Below are positions 50,777-64,000 of a DNA stretch of 64,000 nucleotides, piece by piece. The stretch comes from Psoroptes ovis (taxonomy: Eukaryota; Arthropoda; Arachnida; Sarcoptiformes; Psoroptidae): assembly GCA_002943765.1 (NCBI GenBank), contig PQWQ01000011.1:1302001-1366000 (forward strand), in the 5' to 3' direction. Under the pieces are notes generated by a model. That model made no database searches and was not told the DNA's origin. It worked only from the letters and a program-made list of their open reading frames with translations. Within the stretch, counting starts at the first letter, position 1. Each line of letters opens with the position of its first letter. The position numbers and the translations under genes were made by a program.

Positions 50777-53700
50777 TAGAAAAACTACATGCATTGAATG
50801 GCAACAAACAAACATGAAAATGAAAAACATCATTGACATTTTATCTTTTATTATTAATGATTTCATTTTATTTCAATTTGATTTTTCCTCACATTTTTAC
50901 TTCCTTCTCTCGTGTTTTTTTTTTGTTTTGCTTTTGAATTCTTTTTCAAATTATTTCTGCTTGTTTTTGTTTGATTGTTTATTTATGTCTATTCACTACT
51001 TTTAAAACTTGTAAATATATTTATTTTTATCAAAATAGGAAAAAATAAAATAACTTTTATCAATTATTTTTCTTTAGAAAAATAAAATAATGATTGTGAT
51101 AATGAAAAAAAATATAAAAGTCAAAAATCCAGAAATCCTGTATTTTCTGGTATTTTGTTTCTTCAATAGTAGTATTGAGTAGATAAATAAACAAATTATT
51201 AAGAAGTGAAAAAAAAATTCAACAACGCAAATCGTATAAATTAATACAAGTTTTACCCTAAGAAAAATTCGAGTTGCTGTTTGTTTCGGTGACACTTAGA
51301 TCATTTAAAAATGACATTCGTTTTAAATGGTTTTTAAAGCACAAAGTAGAAGCTATTTTAAGAGTAAAAGTTCTTTTAGTTTTAGAAAAAAATACCTGTG
51401 AAAATTCAGATAAATAAAATAAAACGAAGATGTTCATATCTGTCAAGCAAAAAAAAAAATGTATTAAATACAAGTTTTTTCAAGCTTTTTTCGAGCTTGC
51501 TTTGCTAAATCATCATCAGTTACCATTTATTCAAATATAACCAAGAAAAAATGAAATGAAATATTTAAACATATTTAAATAAAAATTGTACATGTTTAAA
51601 TCAATGATAATTCATCTTGTGATGATTGTTGTGTATTTGAAAGTTGATTTAAAATTACTTGGCGCTTTCAATGAATTTGAAAAAAGGGAAAATATTTAAG
51701 GAAAAATAATCAACGAATTCCTCGATCATTAAATAAATTATCCTCATATATTAATTAATTTATTAATTAATCATCATCATCATCATTATAGCAATATTTT
51801 AAATGTTAGAATGTTGATGAAAAAATAAAGTTGTCATTTCATAGTAAATGAATAACAGCAAATAATAATAGTAATAATTATATCCGCAATAATGCAATAA
51901 ACTTGTTATTATTATTGATATTATGATTATTATTATCATTATCATTAAACAAATAAACAAACAAACAAAAATCTCAAAAATAGGAATTCCTTTAAATGTT
52001 TACGATCGATTGATTCCTATTTGATAATCAATCAATCTATCTATCTATCGATCGATTAATCAATCTCAATCATTCAAAGATTAAGCAATCCTTAATCCTT
52101 TAAGATTTCTTCTTGTTTACATCAATGAAAACAACCAAAAAATAAAATGATTTTCTAATGATTGACTTTTGAATAACAAAATACTTTTATACACCGAAAT
52201 ACCTTCCTACAAATATTTTAAAATACCAAAATACAAATACCAAGTAGTAATATGATCAATCGAATTGAATCATTTTTTGTATCAAAAATTGATTTAATGC
52301 GTAATTTCATTTCATTTTCCATTCAATCAACCAACCAACTACTCTTCTTGATTTATATCTCTATCAAATCTATGAAATTATCAAAACAAAAACAAGAAAT
52401 TGCTGCATTCGTCAAAAACAAAAATTTTTTCAAAAAACATTTCCTGTATTTATTCCTTGGTATTTTTGTTTGAAAAAAAACAAAATTATCTTGTCGAATA
52501 CTGCCAGTATAAATATGAAATAATAATAATAACAGACAGAGGTTTGTCCAAAATGATTATCATTTGATTTTTGTGATTTTCACTTTTTTTTTTTTTTTTT
52601 TTTTTGATGACAAAGATGATTTTTCAAAGTTTTGTGTGTTTATCTCTATTCATTATTATTACGTTTGTTTTTGTTTGTTTGCCCATTGATTTTTATCTGA
52701 AAATTTTGCTTTTTTTCAATTTTCTACTAACTCATACTGATTATGTTTGGGCAATTCTACCCAACATTGATTTTTTTTTTCGATGATATTTGTGATTTGG
52801 CTGTGTGATTGTTTTTGAAAAAAAATTGTTTGCTTTGTTTCTTTGTTTTTTCAATTTTAAAAATGTGATTTTTTCATATACACTTTCATTCAGTTGTTTT
52901 CCGTGAGTGCATCAACGAACCGAAAAAAAAGATGTATAGCGAATTTGACATTCAATTCATTCGCGTACACATTTCGTTGTATTTTAAGCCAAATTTAACT
53001 CAATAAAATTCAGGAAAAATCAGAAAAATGAACCTAAAAAGTATACATGTAAACCTAAAATGCATCAATTTTTATACAAACAAAAAGTATGCAGCAAAAC
53101 CAAAAAACACTTTCCATTGAGTTAACATGAATCACATATATTGAATATTCAACATTCAAAAATGAATGAATATTGAATGAAAGGTGTTTGAAAAAATTCA
53201 TTTATTTTCATACGAAAAAAATTCATATTCAATCAAATCAAATAATGAAAATGTTTGTTGAGTGCAAAATGATGTATGATAATAATGACGATTACGATTA
53301 TTATTATTTTTCCTGAATTCTTTCTAAACAAACCGAATTCAAACCATGTATTTGGTGAAAACAAAAATCTGTACATGTAAAATATGTTTCATGAGTTGTT
53401 TTAATAGCGAGAGATAATTATGATAATAACAACAATAATAATAATGGTAATATTAATGAGAATATTAATAATTAATATGCATAGAAAAAAAATCATGGAG
53501 AACAAAATCCATACAAAAACAACATTTAAAAAAAAGCTGAAAACATCTTGTGATTATTAGTATTTCTTTAGCTTTTTCCAAATTCAAAAGTGTCGGTGTT
53601 TTAATAGTAATGAGAAAATTTTGGCATCTTTTTACATGTGTTTATTCCTGTAAGAAAATTTTCTAATTAACCAATATAAAATATGATGAGTGAATGATGG

Positions 53701-56700
53701 TTTCTGAATAGAAATCGATGATTACAAATATGTTCAATTTTTATTTGCAATTTTTTAAAATTGATCATTGATTGATCCTTGATTGATTGATGAAATAGTA
53801 CATAGTGGATACGTTTTCAGATATTTTCCATAGCTTCAATCGATTGGCCATGAACTTGAACTCGATTATATTTTTGATTTTTTTTTTAGAGAGAGAACGT
53901 ATAATTTACGTGTGATTAATCCATCAATTTATCGTCGATTTTATTTATTTATATCTTGACTATCTTGATTTTAAGAAAATGAAAAGATTCAATTAATCAA
54001 TCAATTTATCAGATTTCAAATCGATTTAATTGAGCGATAATTAATTCAAATATTGAAAATATTAAAAGAAAATCAAATTAATCTTTTGGATAAAAATAAA
54101 TCTTTGTTCCATTCTCATAAGAAGAGAAAATGAAATAATAATAATAATAATAATAATTTGAAATTATTCATTTTATAACATTGACATTATTATTTCGAAT
54201 AATAATTATTCATTTTTTTTTTCAAATAAAATTTTCATTTCAAAATTTGAAAATTGTCCTTGATCATGAATTTTTCTCAGTATTCATCATTCAGTATTCA
54301 ATTTGAGTCTTAAAATCATTTTTTTCCCATTCATTTTCACTTTGATTATTATTATTAAAAATAATGATAATAATACATGTTATAAATGGTTTGATTTTCT
54401 TATTTCCATCTTAATATCTTTCTTATATTTGGCAATCACATCACATCATAATAATCGTCGTCGACGACGTTGTCGTCATTATTATTATTATCACACAATT
54501 ATATAGCTTTTTATTATTATTATTTTTGAACAAAAATGTACATGTATCAAATTACATTTACATTCATTCATCTCAATATAATATTATATATATTTCATTC
54601 CTGTTGTATGATGATGCTCTTGAAATGATAATAATCAAAATAAAAAAAAAATGTAAATGAAAATGCTTATATATAATAACGAATGCAGCAGTAAATGATA
54701 TAAAATCAATTGTATGATATGGATTTGTATTTGCTGCACAAGTTCCGGTGCCATCGACCCAATTCAAGGTCTTTCGATAATGATGATAATGAAAAATTGA
54801 AAAATGAAATACGTCCAAAAAAAATGAAATCGTTACAATTTTTAATGATCGTGAAATCAAGTGTCTAGTGTTTTGATAGGCGCGTTTTTATTTTTTCGCA
54901 TAATTCTTTTGAGATTTGCTCTCATTTAATTTTGAATTTTATTTTGAAATTTTCGAAAATTTTTTGAAATTTTAAAAAATTTAAAATTCATAGTTTTTAG
55001 CCTGATGATCTTGAAAATTTTTGCTCAGAAATTTTTTCGAATAAAAACTATTAAACTAAACTAGTTTTAATCGAAAATTTAAAAAAATCAGGAATTCAAA
55101 TGTTCAAGCAATGTTGCATAATTCAACATAATTGACATAATTGTACATTGATAGTGTTGCTCCAATTTTTCATTCGAAAAATTCATTTCAAATCAATTTT
55201 CAATAATGATTCTTTTCCAGTAAAATAATTTGTTTTTGATTTTATGAATTTTTTCCTGTGTAAATGTCTTGAAATTGTTGAATAGTCTTTGAAAAAAGAC
55301 AAACAAACGAACGAATTACAAAAATATCAAAGATTCATTTCAAATAAAATGAAATAGAATGAAATTAAATTCAATAAATTCAATAATGTACATTTGAAAC
55401 TAACAAACAAACAAACAAATGTATATCATATCGTGTACAACTAACACAGTTATCTATTTTTTCTTTCCTTTTCTTATATTTCTTCTCAAATTTGATAACA
55501 ATGAATTTGAAAATTTAATAAAAATTTGTGTGTTCCATTGACCTGATATGCATTTATTTCTTAGTGTGTTTTATACTTCCATCCATTCATACATTCATTC
55601 AATCATATATATTTTATATACTCTTTCTGGACAATTATTTTGACTTGAATTTTTTCAAAAAATAAAAAATAATGCTACAAGCAGCTGTTTGTCGCTCATT
55701 CATTCATTCATATTCATTTCGCATAACCACAAGGTTCCGTTCTCTTTTTTCCATTTTGTTGAAAATTTCATTTCCATTATTATTCAATAACGACATTGAC
55801 AAATAATGGTAACAGTTTCATTCTGTTTTTTGTATTTGTTCGTGTCAAATTCAGTGTCAATGTCATGTATATGTGTACCACACGCATTAAAGTATTGAAA
55901 ATGTGGAAAAAATATCGAAAAATATAATATATCACCGATATGAAATGAACCAAGATTTTTTCAGAAATTTTCGTTGAAAAAAATATGGATCAATTGATTT
56001 TGAATTATTATTTTTTTTTTTTGGGTTTCCATTTTTTTCAACTTTCCTTGATACGATTGACCCGGGTCAATGGAACAAACAAATGAAAAAAAATGGTGAA
56101 AACTTTCACTTTTTTTCTAATGACGTTACAAAATTCATTCATTGATTCAAAATTGATTGATTTTCAATATATCACCGATCAACGACGGTTGTTTCTATTT
56201 CAATTTTTTTGCCTGACATTTTGTTCATTCAACTGCACTATTTTTCAATTTTCCGTACGTTTGTTCCATTTGTCATGTTCAATATCAAGGCTATACATGA
56301 ATGAATGAGTGTGAATTGTTCTTGAACGCATATTCAAACAAACACACACATAACATTCAAAGCCACATTTGATTAGTTTTTTGTCGTCAAACATTTTTTG
56401 AAGTTTAAATGTTCATTCAAAATAATGGTCGGAAAAATCAGGGGCAAAAAAAGGAAATCAAAATCAAATTTAAATACGAATAAATACGAAACAATTCCTA
56501 ACCTTATACAAAAAGCTTCCTACGAATATTTTTTTACGATAACTTTGATATTATGTATTCGAGACTTATCATACCATACAGATGTGTAAGCTATGTGTGT
56601 GTGATGTATGTTATGTGTCTGTTTTGATTATTTATTTATTTTAAAAATAAGTTGGTGTTGTATGATACACATTGCATACAACACGGCTTGGTGCTTATTT

Positions 56701-57799
56701 ATGTTTCGTATGAATGTTTTCATTATTTGACCTCAAACTATTTTCTATGTGTGTGTGTGTGTGTACTACAGACACACATATTGTGAATGAATTGAGGTCA
56801 CAAACATAATGTTTATTTTTTTTCAAATCTTTTTCCATTTGATACTTTATTACATTCTCCTTACTATTATTATTATATAATATATTATTGTTGTTGTTGA
56901 TTGTATGTTTGCATTTTATTTTGTTTTCGTCCATTTACATTACTGACATACTCTTTCATTCATTGAATTGTTATTATTTGCAAATTTTGAAACAAAAATA
57001 GCAAAATTTTTAAATATTTCTGAGATGGTAAAAAAACGATGCAGACAAGTGAAGTATATTCGAAAGCACTTGGGTTTCTTTTTTACGCTAAATCATTCAA
57101 ATTATTCAAATGATTGAATGAATAAACGAATGGATGCATGGATCAATGAATGAAATGATGGATGAATGGATGGATGAACGAAAAATAGATTGAATTTGTC
57201 TCCAATGGACAATGCAAATGGTTTTTTGCGATATTTTTCTGTCTTAAATGAACTATGAATCGAATAAAACAAACTAAAAATGTTTGAATCAAATATTTCA
57301 AATATTTAAATTAATTTAATTCCCATAATAAATGAATGAGAAATTTTGTCAAGAGATTAAGCAATCAATGATTCTCAAATGAAATCAAAGATTGATCTGA
57401 AAAATTCATTTGAATTTCAACCGGCAAATTGTTTATTGAGAAATTCATTACGATATTTATTCAGAATTTCAATTTTTTTCTTCTTGGAATCACACAAATT
57501 TTGAATCTGAATTTGATTAAAATTTTTTCATTCAATATTTATTCTTTTTTTGATAACATGCGTGTGTGTGTGTTTGTTTATGTGTGGGATATACAGGTCA
57601 ATAACACATTGTAAATAATGAATGAATGTGGAAATTTTTCTTTTTATTCCCAAAATGCCAAGGCCATGTATGTGTATTAACAAAATGGAAAAAATGATAA
57701 TTTCAAATTGGAATTAACAAGCAAAAATCTTTGAACATTTTTTCTTATTCAAAGAAAAATTGAAAAATAAAAATACATATTGAAAAATGAATAGAAATA

Positions 57800-57881
57800 T
57801 TAGACTGTCCGAAAAGTTCATTCCGCTTAATCGAATAGAGTTGCATTTTGAAAATCGGCCAGAATTTTCCGGACAACCTAA
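57800..57881 (-). mobile_element. Mariner-like MITE, class A, copy 10 (reverse)
   Basis: An 82-bp TA-flanked element, TTAGACTGTCCGAAAAGTTC at the left and AATTTTCCGGACAACCTAA at the right, with the reverse class A core (ATTCCGCTTAATCGAATAG, TTTTGAAAATCGGCCAG). It lies about 400 bp upstream of the common exon acceptor. Confidence 0.88.
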
Positions 57882-58289
57882 TAATTTCAAATAATTGTAA
57901 TATCATGAAATATGAATGTTGCTTTTAATGAGATTTTTTGTTGTTTGTTGTTTGTGTTACCATTTTTCTTTTCTTTGAATTTACTATTCCCCAATAAGGT
58001 TAAGGTCGTACATTCTTGTCGTATGTATTTATCAAATAAATAATGTTTTCCATTGTTTTTTTTATATGGAACAATAATGATGAATTTCGTTTTGTTTGTT
58101 TGTTTGAAAATTTAAAGTTTTTTCTCCGAAGAAAATGAGTTAATTAATTCAAATTTTTATGTAAATATTAATTAGTTGACTTTATCTTCGTTAATATACA
58201 AGAATTTTTGATATTTGAATGCGATAATGCATCATTATGGATTGTTAATCTAATTTTATCTTCAATTTTTGTTTATTTAAATAATTTAG

Positions 58290-59210
58290 TTGATGGATGT
58301 GAACCAAGTTCAACCGAATTGGCTAGTTCATCATCATCATTAACAAATTCTCTTTCACCATCATTAACAAATTCTCTTTCACCATCATCAACATCATCAT
58401 CACCATCATCATCATTATCTACATCACCTTCAACAAATAATAAATCCAATACATCAAATGTTACAAATTTAAATAATAATAATAATAATAAAAATAATCA
58501 AATATTATTGAATGGTTCATCACCATCGTCAGCATCTACGTCAACAACAACGACATCAACCGCATCATCATCATCATCATCATTATCTTCATCATCGTTG
58601 ACACAAATAAATAATGCTGCAGCAACAACTAATTTATTGCAAAATATTCTACAACAACATCATCATAATACTATCAATCATACCGGTGTTGGTCATCATA
58701 ATGGTGGTGGTGGTCATCTATATGCTCATCACAATACCATTCATCATCATTTACATCATTTAAATCAACAATTACATCATTCACAAACAATATCGAATAA
58801 TAGATGGTCCCCAACCAATCGTCATCATACATCATCATCATCATCTTCGTCAGCGGCAACAAACGGAACAGCGCCAAATACTAATACAAATAGTCCATTA
58901 CCACCATCACCAGCCGATTCTGGTGTAAGCGATGTTGATTCTCATTATAGTTCGAATGATGAACAAAATCATCATCACCATCATCATCATCATCCACATC
59001 AGCAGCAACAACAACAACAGCAATCGTATCAACAAAGTCCATTTTATTATGGACAACCAAGGTCTCAGCAACAATCGAATTCAGCCATTGTATCGGCTGT
59101 AGCTGCTGCTGCTGCTGCTGCTGCTGCTGCAGCAGCCAACAATAACAACGGTTCAGCAGCGACAGCATCGTCAGCAGGAAATTCTACATCGACTAGTTCA
59201 ACACAACAAT
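58290..59210 (+). CDS. Eip74EF: Putative E74-like ETS factor, common exon shared by both isoforms
   Basis: The exon runs from an acceptor (AATTTAG|TTGATGG) to a donor (CAACAAT|GTAAGTAT), 921 bp. It is entered in phase 1 from either upstream exon and exits in phase 1. The frame also runs upstream into the intron to 58208, but the acceptor and the phase fit favour the shorter exon. The protein is Ser/Thr-rich, then has His-rich stretches, the motif SPLPPSPADSGVSDVDS (nucleotides about 58893-58943), a His/Gln block, and an Ala run (about 59098-59136) followed by Asn. I associate the PSPADSGVSDVDS peptide with the region just before the ETS domain of arthropod E74. E74 binds GGAA sites and mediates the ecdysone response. 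The ETS domain is not in this window, so the family call is tentative. The alternative is another large Ser-rich nuclear factor. Confidence 0.58.
58337..58384 (+). repeat. 24-bp perfect tandem duplication inside the common exon
   Basis: Two identical adjacent 24-bp units encode the repeated octapeptide SLTNSLSP. The unit length keeps the frame. It is probably a recent slippage or duplication event in a disordered segment. Confidence 0.9.
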
Positions 59211-62200
59211 GTAAGTATATTTTGAAAATGAAACATATTTCCGTCAAAGTAAATAAATACAAATCATTCACTCACCATTATTACATATGAATAAATGTAA
59301 ATGAGTGAAAAAGGTTTCATCAAAGCAAGCAAAGAAACACCAACACATTCTCATGTACATAAACACTCTTACATTTCGATCTTTTGGTGTTTCTATACTC
59401 TATTCCTCTCTTGATTCCATTTATTATAAATGATGATCATAGAAATTCAAAAAAAAGTAAAGACATTATTCTTTTTCTCTCTCTACTTACTTAATGACGA
59501 TCAATGATGATGATGATGATGTATAAATCTTTTCCGTTATATTTTCAATAATACAAATATCAAACTTAATATTTTGGTTATTATTATTATTAATGAAAAT
59601 ATTACAAAATTTCTTATTGATCGTTCGTTTGTTGAAAAAAAATATAATGTTATTGATTTTCAAACTAAAAAATATTATTAATTTCCGTTACTATGAACAA
59701 AATTATGTCTATGTGTGTGTTTTTTGGTATAAGTATGTTTTTTTTGTTTAGCTGAGAAATAGTAAAACTAGAATTTCAATTACAAAAATACGAAAGTAAT
59801 AAGCCAAAATAGATGACGCTCAACGGATATATCTATGATCATTGTATTCAAATCAATTCAATGGTTCCAAATTCAATGTCAATTCACTAAGAGATACATT
59901 ATACCTACGAGAATGAAAGAATTTACGTAGCATTGAAATTTGATTTTTTCCGATTGAATTTTACATTTTTACAATTCTTCGTACAATTTTACCAATGTTG
60001 TTTATTGAACTCGTGTATACATGTATTTTTATTGTATAAAAATGCATGACGCCCTTAGAATTTAACATATTCATTGGTATTTTTCTTTTGAATTTTAGTA
60101 CAGAATTTTTTTTTTTGGCAAACAAACAAACATCACCATTTGTAAATGTAAATTTTTGTTTGGTAGCCAGGGTTTGAATGTTTTTAAAATAAACATTATT
60201 GTATACGTGAATTTTTTTGAATAAATGAAAATTATTCATCATTATTATTACTTTAACACGAAAAATTTCAATTAATTTACTTTTATCAATCAAATGAATA
60301 ATTATAACCAGTGAAATGAAGATTAAATAATTACTTATTATTATATTTTGCCAAAATTCAATCCAATGCAATCAATGTGTGTGTATGTGTGTATTAATAT
60401 GAGAATATTCCTTTTTTTTTTGATTGTTGATATGATCCCGGTTATGATTATTAATTTTATTAATTTTTCTTGTATTTTAAAAATAAATTTCCTCAGAATT
60501 TTTTCATACACTTGTACTGTATTTAATTTCTTCCCTCGAAGAAAAAACGAATTCTTGACAAGTATTTTCTACTACGATGATGATGAATACCGATTGATCC
60601 TTTGTACAGATAAATAAACTTGAATTTTTTTCAGAAAACGTACGAATGAATGCATTTTACACTTGAATTTATTCATTTCTCATTCTCATTGATTGAATTT
60701 GAATTAAACTTGAATTGAAATTGAATAATTTGAATTGAATTTGAATGATACTCATTTGAATTTGAAAAATTGAGTAAAAAATCAAATTAAATAATTCAAA
60801 TGAATGACGTAATTTGATTATTATCATCTCCTAAAGATAGTAAAGGCATTTGAATGTTGGAAAATATGTCACCATTACTATTATTTGATTGGTTTAACCT
60901 ATTAATGATAATTAAATTCGGAATTTATTTTCGTAAAGAAAAAAAAATTTCATTTTTTCCACTTTTTATTTTTCCGATCCTTCTTCCAATTCTTCTGGAA
61001 TTTTCAATTATCATCTTCATTATCGTCTTGTTTGTTCTACGAACAAAAAAAAATAAAATAAAATAACTGGATCAAATTCCCATGAAAATAAATAGATAAA
61101 TAACGCCATAATATATCACATACGATGATATATTTTATGCGTATTCTATATTTGAACATTATTATTATGGTGTTATTATTATATAGAAACACATCGATCT
61201 ATATATTTCTAACCATTACAACATGCAGCAACGAATGAATGAATTAATTGTGTTGTTGTTTGTTCGCTTTTGTGTTTGTTCATACACAAATTATTATACA
61301 TTTTTCCTTCTTCTTCTTCATGTTGTTCATCATCACTCGTCGAAGACCTTGATAAAAATCATTTCAAAGTCACCGGTACATTCAACCCAGTGACATTGAA
61401 ACCGATTGACGACATCGATTCGAAATTTCCAACAATATTTTTTTTTTGCTATATAACTGTATTATATTTTTTATTTTATTTTTTCAAAAGAAAAAAATTG
61501 AATAAATAAATATTTGAGACCATTTATTTTTCATGCGCTCATTATTATCATTACTTTCATTATTATTATTTTATCGCTGCTGCTGTTGCTGTTGCTGCCG
61601 TTTTAGTATTTATGATAATTTAACAGCCCTAAAAACTGTGCTTATTTTCAATAATATTTTATTATTATCAACGTTTTTCATTATTATTTTGAAATACAAT
61701 GAAAAATGATAATAATAATAATCACAATTATTATGTACACGCACACACACTGGCTAATACACGCCAACACCAAATAGACCAACAATAATTCAAGATGTTA
61801 AACATAATATTATTTATTTATTTATGTTTTCAAATCGATTCATTCGATTCATTCATTCAATTATCCAGTTTTTTTACCATTCAAATTATTTATATTCGTC
61901 GTCTATGCTCATCTATTTATTCATTCATTTATTCAAAGCACATAATGAAAAAATGTCGCGTATTATGTAACATATTCATTTTTATTTTTTCTCTCAAATA
62001 TCTATGCACACATTTATGAAAAGGCACACATTCTCAATCAATATGTTTTCTGAGACATGGCAATGAATTTGAAAATGTTTTTGAACATGAGAAAATTGCA
62101 ACTAGACTTAAGTCTATTCATTTATTTGAATGAATGTAAAGTAAAGTTTAAGAAAAATAAGCAAAAAAATAAAAAGATGTCTGATAAGTGTTGTTTTTGT

Positions 62201-64000
62201 CGATGATGATTATTCATCAAAAGACAAAGATCAATAATAATAATAATAATCGAAATAACAAGAAGCAACAAAAAACTAAAACTAATTTATAATCACATAT
62301 GAAGGATGTCTGTGAATGATTCTTTTGAATAATAATAATCCTAGCAATAATAATAGTCAATTATATTAATATTTCAATAACACTAAACACATACAGAGAG
62401 AGAGAGAGTATCATGTTTACAAGAATTATTTTCATTTCGTCTAATTTTGATTATTATTTTTTTCACTGGGTCAACCAACTCCCTCCTGTCAGAGAGAGTG
62501 TGAGAATATGATCGGCTGCCACAGGGGCCTTTCAAGGAATCGAATGTGCCTGGAATTAAATGGGAATTTTAAGATCTTATTTCGATTTTCAATTCATGTT
62601 ATAATACCATAGAATAATCGTCAATAATCCTCCCTTAGAAAATCAAAAATCCAGACGATAAACAGTTTTCAATTCTTTTTAATTATTTTTCTTGTTCTTT
62701 TCATTCCAATTCTATTCAATTCAACTCTTTGTCTATGTTGCAAAAAAGTTATTCAATACAATTCAATTCATTTCAATTCAATATTAATAATTAATTCATT
62801 AATTGAAAAATCAATAAATCTAATATTTAATCGATAATTGATAAATTTCTATTCAATTCTACGTATTCAATGTGTTATTTATTGAATAATTGATTGATAT
62901 TTAATCAAATCGATTCTATTGAATTCTATTATAATAATGCCTCTTAAGTATTAGGCTGTCCGAAAAGTTCATTCCGCTTTAATCGATAGAGTTGCCTTTG
63001 AAAATCAGCCAGAACTTTTCGGACAACCTAATAATACCATTGACACTGAAATTATTTTGTACTCCAAAATCAAGCTGAAAAAATAAAATTACCTTATCTT
63101 CTTATGAAATATCCAAAAAAATATTGAATTAATTGAATCAACAAAATCAAAAAATAAAACGGCTAAAACCGGTTTTTGGAAATTTTTTGAAAATGAATTT
63201 TTTTTCCAAACAGTAAAATTGAAAATATTTATAAATAAATATAAGCCATAAACATTTTTTGATTTATATTTATATTAATATTTTCCAATCCAATTTTTTT
63301 CTCGGTGGTGGTGATGGTGGTGGTCTAGACATCCAATAATCATTATGTAATAATAATAATAATAACAATTATTATTAGCATTATAACCATTATGATGTTG
63401 TTACATATTTTCAATTTCATTCAGATTATAACAAAAAGTAACCAGTTAGTCAGTTAGTCAATTACTGTCATTTATTTATTTTCCGTTATTTTTGCTGATA
63501 GTGAAAATACTACACAGTAATCAATTCTAATAATGTTTAACTTTTCGCAATCGAAATTGATTGATTAGCTTTCATTGATCACCACCACCGCACACACAGA
63601 CAACCTTGATATTGATGTTTTGAATACAAAAATGTATTTTTGAATGAAAAAATTGAACATTTTTTTTCGATAAATCGATGAATTAAATTTTTGAATGATT
63701 CATCATGAAAAAAACATGCCGTTTTCGTGCTCAAAGACCAAAATTCTGGTTAAAAAACTTTGAAATTAACTTAGAACATTTCAAATCCTTGTATTTTCCA
63801 TGCAGTCAATGTAGACTTGTCCAGTCAAAACTTATTAAATAAAAATCTTAAATAATGAACAAGGAAAAACAATTGTTTGTTTGTTTGTCTTTACCCAAAA
63901 ATCACATCATCATAATCATTATCCATACTTGTTGTTGTTGTTGGTTGTTGTTGGTTGTACATTATTATTATTATTATCATGATATACAAAAATATAAAAA
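59211..64000. other. Start of the intron downstream of the common exon
   Basis: The stretch starts GTAAGTAT and runs to the window edge. No ETS-domain exon is present. It holds one MITE (62952), microsatellites, a compositional island at about 61335-61440 whose plus-strand translation looks protein-like, and another G+C-richer patch near 62465-62575. Neither patch has convincing splice sites. Confidence 0.5.
62952..63031 (-). mobile_element. Mariner-like MITE, class A, copy 11 (reverse)
   Basis: An 80-bp TA-flanked element, TTAGGCTGTCCGAAAAGTTC at the left and GAACTTTTCGGACAACCTAA at the right, with the reverse class A core (ATTCCGCTTTAATCGATAG, CTTTGAAAATCAGCCA). Confidence 0.9.

Larger units (their letters stand above)
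46106..58289. other. Long intron between the internal first exon and the common exon
   Basis: This 12.2-kb intron starts GTAAGTG and ends ATAATTTAG. No coding exon is seen. It contains MITEs at 47213, 50697 and 57800, a 22-bp poly-T at 52584-52605, and AAT/CATT microsatellites. Small frames are short and of local composition. Confidence 0.6.

Noticed and set aside
58674..59271. Minus-strand frames opposite the common exon.
   Set aside because: They are shadows of CAT, CAG and GCT repeats. The plus strand has splice sites and phase support.

Overview
The window is eukaryotic nuclear DNA. It is strongly AT-rich, has one short 65-bp intron and some very long ones, carries dense microsatellites, and encodes proteins with long Asn, Ser, His, Gln and Thr runs. 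This fits an arthropod, and an astigmatid (dust-mite-like) mite is my best guess. The guess rests on general character, not on a decisive marker.

Layout. (1) 1-2319, minus strand: the N-terminal 773 codons of a BLM-type RecQ DNA helicase, open without introns and running off the left edge. (2) 2320-2675: a short divergent spacer. (3) 2676-4033, plus strand: two small tandem paralogous genes. Each encodes two copies of a roughly 45-residue module that I do not recognise. (4) 4034-24275: about 20 kb with no convincing gene. It holds microsatellites, fold-backs, six short palindromic transposons (MITEs) and one 1.28-kb terminal-inverted-repeat element. (5) 24276-59210, plus strand: the 5' part of one large regulatory gene. 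It has two alternative coding starts, at 24276-26552 (two exons) and 44476-46105 (one exon). Both end in the same splice phase and both fit one common downstream exon at 58290-59210. The common exon contains the peptide SPLPPSPADSGVSDVDS. With the alternative-promoter layout, this suggests an ecdysone-induced E74 (Eip74EF) ETS factor with E74A/E74B-like isoforms. The ETS domain itself would lie beyond the right edge, so this identity is tentative. (6) The introns (26553-44475, 46106-58289, 59211-64000) hold eight more MITEs and many simple repeats.

The two most notable observations are a family of 14 short (80-84 bp) TA-flanked mariner-like MITEs in two structural classes, and the tandem two-module gene pair next to BLM. 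The phase-matched alternative N-termini give the gene model of region 5 internal support that does not depend on homology.
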